Shown: piece by piece, positions 35,417 through 45,888 of the stretch
Numbering within the stretch: the first letter of the stretch is position 1
Layout: the number at the start of each line of letters is the position of its first letter
Assembly (NCBI GenBank): GCA_944326545.1
Contig: CALVEH010000003.1
Span: 62,001 to 126,000, forward strand
DNA from: Candidatus Gastranaerophilales bacterium
GTDB taxonomy: Bacteria; Cyanobacteriota; Vampirovibrionia; Gastranaerophilales; Gastranaerophilaceae
DNA: 64,000 nt
Reading direction: 5' to 3'
Program-made: the position numbers and the translations under genes
The notes under the pieces: model-generated
Told to the model about the DNA's origin: nothing
Database searches by the model: none
What the model saw: the letters and a program-made list of their open reading frames with translations, nothing else

Positions 35417-35595
35417 AATGGCTGAATTGATAGTGGTGAGAATCGCTTTTGCGAGTTCGGCGGATTTTGGCAAGTGCGACGACCGAACGAAGTGAGGTCT
35501 AGTCACGTCCCTGTGAACAACTTGACGGAGTGCTGTTTTTCGTAAGAAAAACAATAACGGAGTGTAAAAGTTGTGAACCGCCAATAATCCAAGAC
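35417..35595. other. non-coding unit between the duplicated tRNA ends
   Basis: Part of a 446-base stretch (35385-35830) without a credible gene. It holds a foldable region: ACAACTT and AAGTTGT enclose TGTTTTTC-GTAA-GAAAAACA, with ACGGAGTG present on both sides of the inner hairpin. It also contains TGCGAGTTCG, reminiscent of the tRNA T-arm. The minus-strand ORF across this region and the tRNA is not a protein. Confidence 0.5.
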
Positions 35596-35619
35596 AGCCT
35601 CGTCGGTCCCGCCATTAAA
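35596..35619 (+). repeat. 24-bp tRNA 3'-end direct repeat, copy 2
   Basis: Exact copy of 35366-35389 without the rest of a tRNA. Two weaker look-alikes follow: AGCCTCG...GCCATT near 35714-35735, and GGCTCGTCAT before another hairpin near 35773-35812. Confidence 0.85.
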
Positions 35620-35620
35620 T

Positions 35621-35649
35621 AAAAAAGTCACCCTTGAGGTGGCTTTTTT
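35621..35649 (+). terminator. second terminator, after the duplicated tRNA end
   Basis: AAAAAAGTCACC / GGTGGCTTTTTT, 12 bp with one G-U pair and a 5-base loop. Same architecture as the tRNA terminator. Confidence 0.8.
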
Positions 35650-35830
35650 GTTTAATAAGAAGAACGAGAGGCTAAAAATTTATTTTTATTTTTGTTATAC
35701 AATCTCGACTCAAAGCCTCGTTGACATCAGCCATTGGCGAAGTATGAGCCTTAGAGATGAAATCCCAACTTGGCTCGTCATAAAAAAAAGAAGCCATCAG
35801 GGTACTTTTTTTGATTAATATGATTACTAA

Positions 35831-36589
35831 TTAAATGTAATCAAAATCTAACCCATACTTAAGCATCCACTCCTGACAACGTCTTTTTGCTTCATCCAAA
35901 GCTTTTTCATCTTTAGCACACTCTGGATCAAGCAAATATGTTTTACCATCCTTGCCTATTCCAACCTGTTCAACAGATAAATCAAACGGGGTATATCCCT
36001 CATCTTGAATCATCTTAGCAATTTCATCCACATGTTTTTGAGTTATACCAATCTGAGAACATTTTTCTTGTATATAATAATGATGAAATTGTCCAATCTG
36101 CCCACTATCATATACTTTTGCATCAAATGGTTTCATGCTTCTGTCAAAAGTAAATTGATTTCTTTCTGACAATTTTAAAACTTTACCGTCTTCATTCTCA
36201 ATAGCAACAGCCGTATTGCCACATCCTAAATATTTTGTAAATTTCATGTCTTTAAACTTAGAACCAAAAGCATTGACAAAATCATTATATACATATTGAC
36301 TATTCATTAATCCATAAGAGTGTAACCTATATTTATCTTGCAGATATTTAACAGTCTTAAAAGCATTTTCTAATGATTGAGGCTCTTTAAAATCAAAATG
36401 AGAAAATTTATTTTCTTTGTCATAAAAAATAGTACCATATTCAGTTTCTATTCTTTTATCAGGAGCTTTTTCAAAAACATCTGACTCAAGACCTGCCTTA
36501 AAAGAAGGAGACTTAACCAAACGCAAGTTTGTTGATTGTATACTCTGAAAAAAGGTTTGTTTTGGAGAAAAGTTGCATAAAATGTTCAT
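35831..36589 (-). CDS. kinase-like-fold protein with N-terminal S-F-K-A motif
   Basis: 252 aa. N-terminal ~45 residues contain SFKAGLESDVFE (F30), matching the 20782-21267 protein. The rest resembles a minimal protein-kinase-like fold: a glycine-rich turn L-G-C-G-N-T-A-V-A-I-E, a V-L-K-L-S strand carrying a possible ATP-binding Lys, hinge-like YYIQEKC, and YLLDPECA near the end where the metal-binding Asp (DFG position) would sit. No HRD motif is evident, so activity is uncertain. No signal peptide. Separate from its neighbours, with the panE-like gene 21 bases upstream on the same strand. Confidence 0.55.
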   Translation of the reverse strand: MNILCNFSPKQTFFQSIQSTNLRLVKSPSFKAGLESDVFEKAPDKRIETEYGTIFYDKENKFSHFDFKEPQSLENAFKTVKYLQDKYRLHSYGLMNSQYVYNDFVNAFGSKFKDMKFTKYLGCGNTAVAIENEDGKVLKLSERNQFTFDRSMKPFDAKVYDSGQIGQFHHYYIQEKCSQIGITQKHVDEIAKMIQDEGYTPFDLSVEQVGIGKDGKTYLLDPECAKDEKALDEAKRRCQEWMLKYGLDFDYI

Positions 36590-36610
36590 ACTTGTATAAG
36601 TATAAAAGTT

Positions 36611-37534
36611 TTATTTTTTGCTATTCTTATCATCCATAGCTTTAATTATCTTAAAAAACATATCATTATACGGAGTATTTATACCGTATTTTTTGCCAAG
36701 TTCACTCACATATCCAGCAAAAACATCGACCTCCGTTTGTCTTTCGGCATCAATATCTTGCAACATAGATGTTCTAGTCTCAGGCAACATTGTTGCAATA
36801 ACTTTTAAAACTTCAGGAATAAGTTTGTCTGTATTTTTTACACCAACAGCCTTTGCAACATCAGCAGCTTCTTTCATCAAATTTATTGCTATATCATTAG
36901 TTGCTTCAGATTTTTGAAAATCACCATACGATGCATTTAAAACAGCAGAGGCCTGGTTATACCCAACATTTACAAGGAACTTCCACCATTTAGAATATTC
37001 CATATCAACAGGTATTTCGTACTTTACCCCTACTTTGTCAAAAAAGTTTTTAACAACAAGAACATTATCACTATATTGACTGTTATCATTTTCTCCAAAG
37101 ACTGTTTTATAAACATCATCATGAGTGACATTTCTGCCAATTCTTGTACTTGTATGACCTATATAATAAGAATAAAGGACTTTATCCTTGCCAAATACTT
37201 CGGAAAGGATATCTTCGCTTTTCAATCCGTTCAATAGTGAAAGAATAATAGTATCACGACCGACAAAGTTTTTTATACTGTCTATAACATTGGGTAATTG
37301 ATTGTTTTTAGTTGCAATTATTATTAAATCAGCAACAAAAGAACTATCTTTTGTTATGTAATTAAAAGAATACTCTTGTCCGTTAAATACCAGCGGACTA
37401 TTTTTATACCTAATTAAGCGTGCTTCATCAACAAGCACGCTTAATTTAGACTCTTTATTCTGACTTATCTTTACTGCGTATATGCTACCAATTGCACCAA
37501 GACCGCAGAGAAGGACATTAGTTATCTTTTTCAT
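36611..37534 (-). CDS. ketopantoate reductase (PanE/ApbA) family protein
   Basis: 307 aa. NADPH-binding G-x-G-x-x-G as CGLGAIGSIYA. The catalytic Lys lies in KWWKFLVNVGYN, and the C-terminal helical domain has the E-x-D-V-F-A-G-type segment. The family reduces 2-dehydropantoate in pantothenate/CoA synthesis, but many paralogs act on other 2-keto acids. Upstream SIMPL gene ends 4 bases before its start, so they share a transcript. Confidence 0.8.
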   Translation of the reverse strand: MKKITNVLLCGLGAIGSIYAVKISQNKESKLSVLVDEARLIRYKNSPLVFNGQEYSFNYITKDSSFVADLIIIATKNNQLPNVIDSIKNFVGRDTIILSLLNGLKSEDILSEVFGKDKVLYSYYIGHTSTRIGRNVTHDDVYKTVFGENDNSQYSDNVLVVKNFFDKVGVKYEIPVDMEYSKWWKFLVNVGYNQASAVLNASYGDFQKSEATNDIAINLMKEAADVAKAVGVKNTDKLIPEVLKVIATMLPETRTSMLQDIDAERQTEVDVFAGYVSELGKKYGINTPYNDMFFKIIKAMDDKNSKK

Positions 37535-37538
37535 ATAA

Positions 37539-38288
37539 CTATTTTATTGTAAAAGTAGCATTTACAACAGCATTAATTTTCTTATCAACAGCACTAGTAT
37601 TGTAAATACCGTAATCAGAAACATCTGTTGAGTTTTTAGCAACAATTTGGAATACACCCATCTTAGCTGAATTCATAACGCCAATATGACCGCCTGTGCT
37701 TTCAACCATGCTTTTAGCTCTTTGTTTTGCATCTTTTGTAGCCTCAGCAAGCATTTTGATTTTAAGCTCATCCAAGTTAGATACGTAATAATCAACTCTG
37801 TTAGAAGATACTTCAATGTTTTTATTAACAAGTTGAGAAGTTGCTGCTGACAATTTTGTCATTTTATCAACATCGTTTGAAGTTACTTCTACATTTTGAG
37901 ATAATCTGTAACCATCAACCTCATTTGTATCATATCCGTTAGCAAGTCTTTTATATACAGGGTAAGAAGATACAGGCGTAAATTTGAAAGCATCTTCTTT
38001 TAGACCATTAGCCAAAAGAAACTCTTCTATTTGTTTTTTATCAGAATTGATTTTAGCGTAACCACTTTTTAAATCTTTGCTTCTGACATCATAAACAACT
38101 GTCCATACAGCCAAATCTGATTTAATTTCCTGACTAGCTGAACCTGTAACAGTAAGAGCTTGAGTATTCAATTTTTGAAATGAAATCAATCCATTAGCTA
38201 GAAGATAAGTAGAAACGATTGCTCCTAAAGCAATGCAAAGACCTAGTATAATAATTTGATAGTCTTTTACTTCTCTAATGTCTTTCAT
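37539..38288 (-). CDS. SIMPL/DUF541-family envelope protein
   Basis: 249 aa. A hydrophobic N-terminal helix (about 11-32) acts as an uncleaved anchor or signal. The following domain starts A-L-T-V-T-G-S-A-S-Q-E-I-K-S-D-L-A and includes A-K-Q-R-A-K-S-M-V, both typical of SIMPL proteins (periplasmic/outer-membrane stress-related, role unclear). AAAAGGAG precedes the ATG. First gene of a two-gene operon with the panE-like gene. Confidence 0.85.
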   Translation of the reverse strand: MKDIREVKDYQIIILGLCIALGAIVSTYLLANGLISFQKLNTQALTVTGSASQEIKSDLAVWTVVYDVRSKDLKSGYAKINSDKKQIEEFLLANGLKEDAFKFTPVSSYPVYKRLANGYDTNEVDGYRLSQNVEVTSNDVDKMTKLSAATSQLVNKNIEVSSNRVDYYVSNLDELKIKMLAEATKDAKQRAKSMVESTGGHIGVMNSAKMGVFQIVAKNSTDVSDYGIYNTSAVDKKINAVVNATFTIK

Positions 38289-38357
38289 AATGAACTCCTT
38301 TTAAAATAACCACAAAATTATTATAAAATATTTTTTTATTTTTGCTACTATTATTTT

Positions 38358-38699
38358 ATGCTAAGACAATTTTTACCAATACTATTATTAACAATATCAA
38401 ATGTATTTATGACGTTTGCCTGGTACGGACACTTAAAATACAAAAATACTGCACTATGGGCAGTAATACTGATAAGCTGGGGAATAGCATTTTTTGAATA
38501 CTGTTTTCAAGTTCCGGCAAATAGAATAGGTCACGAATTCTACGATGCAGCACATCTAAAAACTATTCAAGAAGTTATAACACTTGTTGTGTTCTGTTTT
38601 TTTTCAGTATTCTATTTAAAAGAAAATTTAAAATGGAACTATATAGTAGGTTTCTGTTTTATAATACTGGCTGTATTTTTTATATTTAAAAAGTGGTAA
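38358..38699 (+). CDS. DUF486/DMT-family small membrane protein
   Basis: 113 aa, four predicted membrane helices. The segment FAWYGHLKYK, then EYCFQVPANRIGHE, and L-K-T-I-Q-E-V-I-T-L are family hallmarks. Related to the drug/metabolite transporter superfamily; substrate unknown. The start has no clear Shine-Dalgarno; TATTAT lies just upstream, so it may be leaderless. The stop codon lies in the stem of its terminator. Confidence 0.85.
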   Translation: MLRQFLPILLLTISNVFMTFAWYGHLKYKNTALWAVILISWGIAFFEYCFQVPANRIGHEFYDAAHLKTIQEVITLVVFCFFSVFYLKENLKWNYIVGFCFIILAVFFIFKKW

Positions 38700-38721
38700 T
38701 GATTAACACTACCACTTTTTT
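38688..38721 (+). terminator. terminator overlapping the end of the DUF486 gene
   Basis: AAAAAGTGGTA / TACCACTTTTT with an 11-base loop and a T-run. Confidence 0.8.
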
Positions 38722-38805
38722 AGACCTTTTTATTTCTAATCTAGTATCGTCTTTTTCGCTTCTATCCTTCGAAGCTCAAGACTCACATTTTCAATGTGTC
38801 GCTCA

Positions 38806-38839
38806 AAAAATTTGTTCTCGTTCCTTATCGCAAATTTTT
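38806..38839 (-). terminator. probable terminator of the Spy-like gene
   Basis: On the minus strand AAAAATTTG pairs with CAAATTTTT, followed by another T. It lies 21 bases beyond the stop of the Spy-like gene. A second small hairpin (CACAT/ATGTG) lies just beyond. Confidence 0.45.
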
Positions 38840-38859
38840 CTCGAACATATTTATATTAG

Positions 38860-39579
38860 TTATATTGCATCAGGTGCTTCTTTTACAGGATTATCTGCTG
38901 GTGGTTCAGGAGCATCAGCCGGTTTAACAGGAGCAACATCTGCACCATCTTTTGGAGGCATCATAGCTGGGCCATGCGGATGATGAGGGCCTCTTGGTCC
39001 AAACTCAGGACCTTTAGGACCGGGGCCAAATCCGGGACCTTTTAAACCACAATCTTTTTCTTTTTTCAGGTCATGGTGTTTATCACATACTGGACAACCA
39101 CAATCACAAGAACAAGGAACAAATTTATCTCTTTCTGCTTTCATTTCCTCGTGAATTTTTTTAAGCTCTTCTTTTTGGTCTTCTGTAAGAAGCGCTTGAA
39201 ATTGTTTTACATTTTCAGCTCTTACTTCCATTTCCTTAGCAATTAATTTATCTAATTTTTCTTGAGTCTTTTTGATATTAGCTCTGCAAGATTTTAATGC
39301 CTTCTTCTCATCAGCTTTTATCTTTTCGATTTGAGCTTTTTGTTCAGGAGTAAGTTTTAATCTAGCTTCAAACTCAGCTTTTTTAGCTTCCATCATTTTT
39401 GCATGTTCTTCTGGTGACATAGGTTTAAAGCCGCATTCCTGAGGTTCTACAGGTTGGGGCATTTCTTTCACACAATCTTTTTTTGCTGGGCATGTTGCAT
39501 TAGCAGGTGCAACATTTATTGCACAAAAAGAAAAAACAGCTGCAGCAAGCATCACAGATGTAAAAAATCTCTTTTTCAT
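38860..39579 (-). CDS. Spy/CpxP-like periplasmic protein with Cys-rich and Gly/Pro/His tail
   Basis: 239 aa. Signal peptide (MKKRFFTSVMLAAAVFSFCA ... ANA). The helical core has two L-T-x-x-Q motifs (LKLTPEQKAQ and LLTEDQKEEL), the mark of Spy/CpxP chaperones that sense envelope stress. After it comes CSCDCGCPVCDKHH, then G-P-G-F-G-P-type repeats and PHHPHG, which could bind metal. The final tail is Pro/Ala-rich. AGGAG lies before the ATG. Confidence 0.75.
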   Translation of the reverse strand: MKKRFFTSVMLAAAVFSFCAINVAPANATCPAKKDCVKEMPQPVEPQECGFKPMSPEEHAKMMEAKKAEFEARLKLTPEQKAQIEKIKADEKKALKSCRANIKKTQEKLDKLIAKEMEVRAENVKQFQALLTEDQKEELKKIHEEMKAERDKFVPCSCDCGCPVCDKHHDLKKEKDCGLKGPGFGPGPKGPEFGPRGPHHPHGPAMMPPKDGADVAPVKPADAPEPPADNPVKEAPDAI

Positions 39580-39708
39580 GTAACTCTCCTTGTTTGATCC
39601 TATAGTTTAACAACTAATTTATTAAGATTTTTAATATTTTATCAATAAATTAATCAAAACCACCTATAACCAGTGTAATAATCTTTTTTGAACTGTCAAT
39701 AGCTCCAA

Positions 39709-39780
39709 AGTTGTACAACTAATTACTTAAATGTAATACTACAAACTTAAAAATAAAGATAATAAGTGTAGATAGTACAC
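39709..39780. promoter_or_regulatory. cluster of three TGTA/TACA dyads before the response-regulator gene
   Basis: AGTTGTACAACT (39709-39720, perfect palindrome), TGTA-4-TACA (39732-39743) and GTGTA-5-TACAC (39766-39780) lie within 72 bp in the 240-bp gap upstream of the LuxR-type gene. They look like binding sites for a dimeric regulator, possibly the gene's own product. Confidence 0.4.
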
Positions 39781-39819
39781 AAAAGATTCAAAATTATACC
39801 CGAAGAAAAGGAGTTAAAA

Positions 39820-40497
39820 TTGACACAACCAGACAATACGATTTCTGTTTATATAGTTGAAGACTACCTCTTAATAAGAAAATCACTGGCATTAATGATA
39901 AACCAAGCAGAAGATATTGAAACTATCGGGGATTTTGAAACCGCAGAAAATTTTTTTGAAGCATTTGAGAAAAAGCAGTCCGACGTCGTCGTATTAGATC
40001 TTGGATTACCAAAAATGAACGGGCTTAGTGCCACAAAAATTTTAAAAGAAAAATATCCAAACACAAAAGTCATAATCTTAACATCACATGAACAAACAGA
40101 TGAAGTATTAGCAGCATTGGCTTGTGGAGCCAATGCTTATTGTTTAAAAGATGTAAAACAACAAGAAATTCAAAATATTATCAGAGATGTTTACAAAGGG
40201 GTAATTTGGATACACCCCAAAGTAGCCGAAGCAACAAGACAAACTGCCCCCAAACCAATTTCTACAGATTTTGATAATTTGTACAAAAATATTTCCATAG
40301 AAACAAATCTTACAGAAAGAGAATACGAAGTTTTAAGAAAAATTGTTGAAGGTAAAACCAATACAGAAATAGCCCAAGACATGTGCATTAGCACACATAC
40401 AGCCAAAGCACACGTAGGCAATATCTTGTCAAAGTTATCCGTAACAGACAGAGTAGAAGCCGCAGTAAAAGCTATAAGAGCCAAAATAATAGATTAG
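39820..40497 (+). CDS. LuxR/NarL-type response regulator
   Basis: 225 aa from TTG 39820, chosen for AAGGAG 6 bases upstream. Receiver domain with phosphoacceptor Asp in VVVLDLGLPKMNG and Lys in YCLKD, then a C-terminal LuxR-type HTH (NLTEREYEVLRKIVEGKTN ... HTAKAHVGNIL). Partner of the histidine kinase that begins 9 bases downstream. Similar in layout to the regulator at 56492-57181. Palindromes upstream suggest autoregulation. Confidence 0.92.
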   Translation: MTQPDNTISVYIVEDYLLIRKSLALMINQAEDIETIGDFETAENFFEAFEKKQSDVVVLDLGLPKMNGLSATKILKEKYPNTKVIILTSHEQTDEVLAALACGANAYCLKDVKQQEIQNIIRDVYKGVIWIHPKVAEATRQTAPKPISTDFDNLYKNISIETNLTEREYEVLRKIVEGKTNTEIAQDMCISTHTAKAHVGNILSKLSVTDRVEAAVKAIRAKIID

Positions 40498-40506
40498 GAG
40501 AATGGC

Positions 40507-42162
40507 GTGATTAGCAAAAAACTGCATCGGGAAATATTATTTTACACTATTTTTCTCGGGTTTACAGTCTGGACAATATCTGAGCCCAATAACCATCTTT
40601 CTTATAAAGATGCTTGCTTAATCGTATTATTTTTATTCTTATCTCAAGCATGGATAGAGAAAAAATTTCTGTATTCGAAACTGGCAATAAAATACAAAAA
40701 TCAAATAGAACTACTTAACAATCTTTTTCTAAACTGCCCTGACTTAGTATACAGAAAAGACGCAAATCTGAGATACAAAGATTGTAATCCTATTATGAGA
40801 AAAATGCTCAATCTCAATGAAAAAGAGCGCATCTTTAACAAAACGGATTACGACTTTTATCCGAGAAAAACAGCGAAAATAATTAGATATTACGACAAAC
40901 AAGTTCTTGAATCAGGAAAAATAGTATCTTACAAGATTGAAAAAAAGCAACCTAACGGAGAAAATAAAATTTATGACACGCTGCTTGCACCGGTAACAGA
41001 TAAAGGAACAATTACGGGAGTAGTCGGAATATTAAGAGACACAACTCAAGTTGAAGCATTAAAAGAAAAAATGTTCATACAAAATGCTCAAATGGAAAGC
41101 ATTCTGAACAATATGCCCTACATAATCTACATGAAAGACTGTAACGGCAATTTAATTTTCGGAAATAAGATACTCGAAAATAAAACAGGAAAACAACAGA
41201 ACCAACTAATAGGAACGAATATCGCAGAAAAATATTTTAAAGAAATAATTTACGATATAAATGAAGAAGACAAAAGAGTTATTAACTCAAAAGAAACTGT
41301 CATTGTAGAAAAAAACAGTAAAGTTTTTACAGAAAAACCTTGCTGGTTTCAAATAAGTAAAACGCCAATTATAGATGCAAAAAGAAACGTAGTTGGCATA
41401 ATTGTCATGATAAAAAACATAGACAAAGAAAAAGCACTTGAAGCTCAAAAAAGAAACCTTGTTTCAACAATAACACACGACTTAAAAACGCCGACAAACG
41501 CACAACTTGGCGCTGTAAATATACTTCTTTCAGGTAGTTTAGGTCAACTTAATGACGAACAAATAGAAATGCTACAACTTACCAAAAATTCTAATATCTA
41601 TATGAAAAATATGATTTCTACAATATTAGAAGCCTACAAGTCAGAAGACGCGCAAAAACCACTAGCTCCAGAACAATTCAACTTTTACGAGCTTATACAT
41701 ATAACAGCAAAAGAAATCGCAAATTTAGCAATAACAAAAAAGCAGAATATTGTTATACATTCCAAACTTAATAATGAAACAATTATAGCTGACAAACTCC
41801 AACTAAAAAGAGCAGTAATGAATCTTTTAGGTAATGCTATAACCTACGGGTTTGAAAACACAGACATAATAGTAATAATAGAAGAAGTATCATCAGAAAT
41901 ACAGCTAAACGTAATAAACAAAGGCTATCATATAAGCGATGAAAAATTAAAAGAAATATTTGAAAAATATAAAACCAACGAAAACGCAAAATTTAACAAA
42001 GCAAGTACAGGCCTTGGTCTTTATCTTTCTAAAAAAATAATAACTGCTCATAACGGAGAAATTTATGCCAAAAGTGATGAAAATCAAAATTGTACATTTG
42101 GTTTTAAGATCCCTAGACTTTTAAAAACAGATCACAATAAAACTCAAGAATACGCTAATTAA
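40507..42162 (+). CDS. PAS-domain sensor histidine kinase
   Basis: 551 aa from GTG 40507 (TAGGAG upstream). Two membrane helices (about 9-25 and 33-50), two PAS domains (about 75-195 and 200-310), HisKA with the phospho-His in TITHDLKTP, and HATPase with NLLGNA and TGLGLYLSKK. The usual D-x-G-x-G nucleotide box reads N-K-G-Y-H-I, so ATP binding may be altered. It forms an operon with the response regulator. The HisKA region resembles that of the kinase at 57181-58740. Confidence 0.9.
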   Translation: MISKKLHREILFYTIFLGFTVWTISEPNNHLSYKDACLIVLFLFLSQAWIEKKFLYSKLAIKYKNQIELLNNLFLNCPDLVYRKDANLRYKDCNPIMRKMLNLNEKERIFNKTDYDFYPRKTAKIIRYYDKQVLESGKIVSYKIEKKQPNGENKIYDTLLAPVTDKGTITGVVGILRDTTQVEALKEKMFIQNAQMESILNNMPYIIYMKDCNGNLIFGNKILENKTGKQQNQLIGTNIAEKYFKEIIYDINEEDKRVINSKETVIVEKNSKVFTEKPCWFQISKTPIIDAKRNVVGIIVMIKNIDKEKALEAQKRNLVSTITHDLKTPTNAQLGAVNILLSGSLGQLNDEQIEMLQLTKNSNIYMKNMISTILEAYKSEDAQKPLAPEQFNFYELIHITAKEIANLAITKKQNIVIHSKLNNETIIADKLQLKRAVMNLLGNAITYGFENTDIIVIIEEVSSEIQLNVINKGYHISDEKLKEIFEKYKTNENAKFNKASTGLGLYLSKKIITAHNGEIYAKSDENQNCTFGFKIPRLLKTDHNKTQEYAN

Positions 42163-42733
42163 TCTTTGAAAAAACACTTTCAATATGAGGGTATTGTGAA
42201 TGCAAAGCACTAAAAGCAGAGTGAATATCTGCAAGAGTATCTTTTTTTGAGCTACTGGAATCATCTATTTCAAGCGCATACAAATCCATCGGCAAACATC
42301 CGTCTTTGTTAGGGAAATAATATTCACAATCCAATTTTTTGCATCCGCACGATTCATAAAAACGGACTCTTCTTATAGTATTAGGATTTTCTACAACGGG
42401 CTTTTCTACCTCGAAATAAATACGTCTGTATTTAGAAAAGTTATTTTTCAATTCCTCCAAAATACGGCGGCCATAACCTTTGCTGTAACTATCAGGAAGA
42501 ACAGCTAAATAATCAATCCACAAAAAATTTCTCTTATTGTCAATATAAAATAAAATATACCCAACTAAAGAGTCACAATCTTTAACCAAATACATACGAT
42601 AAGACTTATCAACATCCGCAAGCAAACTGATAAACTCGTCATAGCTTTTTAACTCACTAGACGGAAACTGATCTGTCATATAATTTTTATAAATACGTTC
42701 AAAATCTTGATTAGTAGCCTTTTGTAAAATCAT
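42155..42733 (-). CDS. GNAT-family N-acetyltransferase
   Basis: 192 aa. Acetyl-CoA-binding core: DYLAVLPDSYSKGYGRRIL. A later segment R-R-V-R-F-Y-E-S-C-G-C fits the C-terminal wedge. Substrate unknown (could be small molecules or protein N-termini). Its end overlaps the kinase gene by 8 bases on the opposite strand. Weak ribosome binding site (GAAGGT). Confidence 0.85.
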   Translation of the reverse strand: MILQKATNQDFERIYKNYMTDQFPSSELKSYDEFISLLADVDKSYRMYLVKDCDSLVGYILFYIDNKRNFLWIDYLAVLPDSYSKGYGRRILEELKNNFSKYRRIYFEVEKPVVENPNTIRRVRFYESCGCKKLDCEYYFPNKDGCLPMDLYALEIDDSSSSKKDTLADIHSAFSALHSQYPHIESVFSKIN

Positions 42734-42790
42734 AATACCTTCACTAAAAAATAATGTATAATTGTATCATACTAAACCATGGTAGAAAAA

Positions 42791-43168
42791 ATGAATTTAA
42801 AAAGATTTTTTATAATTTCAACAATTGTTATATTTACTTCAAACTCTGCAAATGCAGCAGGTTCAATGTTTGACGAAGACGGACAATATTCAGGTAATTG
42901 GAAACAAATGACTAATGTTTCTTCATCACAAAGTTCTAAATCATACTCATCATCAGCGTATTCTTCATCAACTTGGTATGCAAACAACCAAAAACAAAGA
43001 GCAGCCCAAGCTCAAACGCCATACTCTGCTGCAAATTATACACAAATGAATACAGTTCCTTTTAGATATAATACTTTGAACTACACAAGAATAAGAAAAG
43101 TAAAAGGCGGTTATGGCGATTACAATGCAAAATGTTCAGACATTGGTGATGTGAGTTTCTGCCATTAA
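42791..43168 (+). CDS. small secreted Ser/Tyr-rich protein
   Basis: 125 aa from ATG 42791, giving a standard signal peptide (MNLKRFFIISTIVIFTSNSA, cleaved near A-N-A-A); an ATG four codons earlier is possible. The mature part has a Ser/Tyr-rich stretch (SSKSYSSSAYSSSTWY), then a small C-terminal domain with two cysteines (A-K-C-S-D-I-G-D-V-S-F-C-H) that could form a disulfide. TATAAT at 42757-42762 is a likely -10. Function unknown. Confidence 0.65.
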   Translation: MNLKRFFIISTIVIFTSNSANAAGSMFDEDGQYSGNWKQMTNVSSSQSSKSYSSSAYSSSTWYANNQKQRAAQAQTPYSAANYTQMNTVPFRYNTLNYTRIRKVKGGYGDYNAKCSDIGDVSFCH

Positions 43169-43235
43169 TAATTTAATAAAATCAACAAAATCAGATTTAT
43201 AAAGAAAGTTAAGCAAACATTTACAAATTGGTTAA

Positions 43236-45743
<2,508 letters not shown>

Positions 45744-45759
45744 AAAGCATCAAAAATAT

Positions 45760-45793
45760 AAAAAAGGAGAGATTAATCAATCTCTCCTTTTTT
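45760..45793 (+). terminator. terminator after gyrB
   Basis: AAAAAAGGAGAGATT / AATCTCTCCTTTTTT, 15-bp perfect stem with a 4-base loop. Confidence 0.93.
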
Positions 45794-45888
45794 AGTTAAG
45801 AATTATTTAAAAAATTAACTAAAATCTTAAAAAAAGAATTTTAGAGTTTTAAAATAAAAATGCAACATATAACAGAGGGCCATCACTA

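Noticed and set aside
35327-35584. 85-aa minus-strand ORF across tRNA-Asp and the duplicated region
   Set aside because: Its C-terminus (A-R-T-R-D-L-L-R-D-R-Q-T) is the antisense of the tRNA, a well-known false protein pattern; no ribosome binding site.
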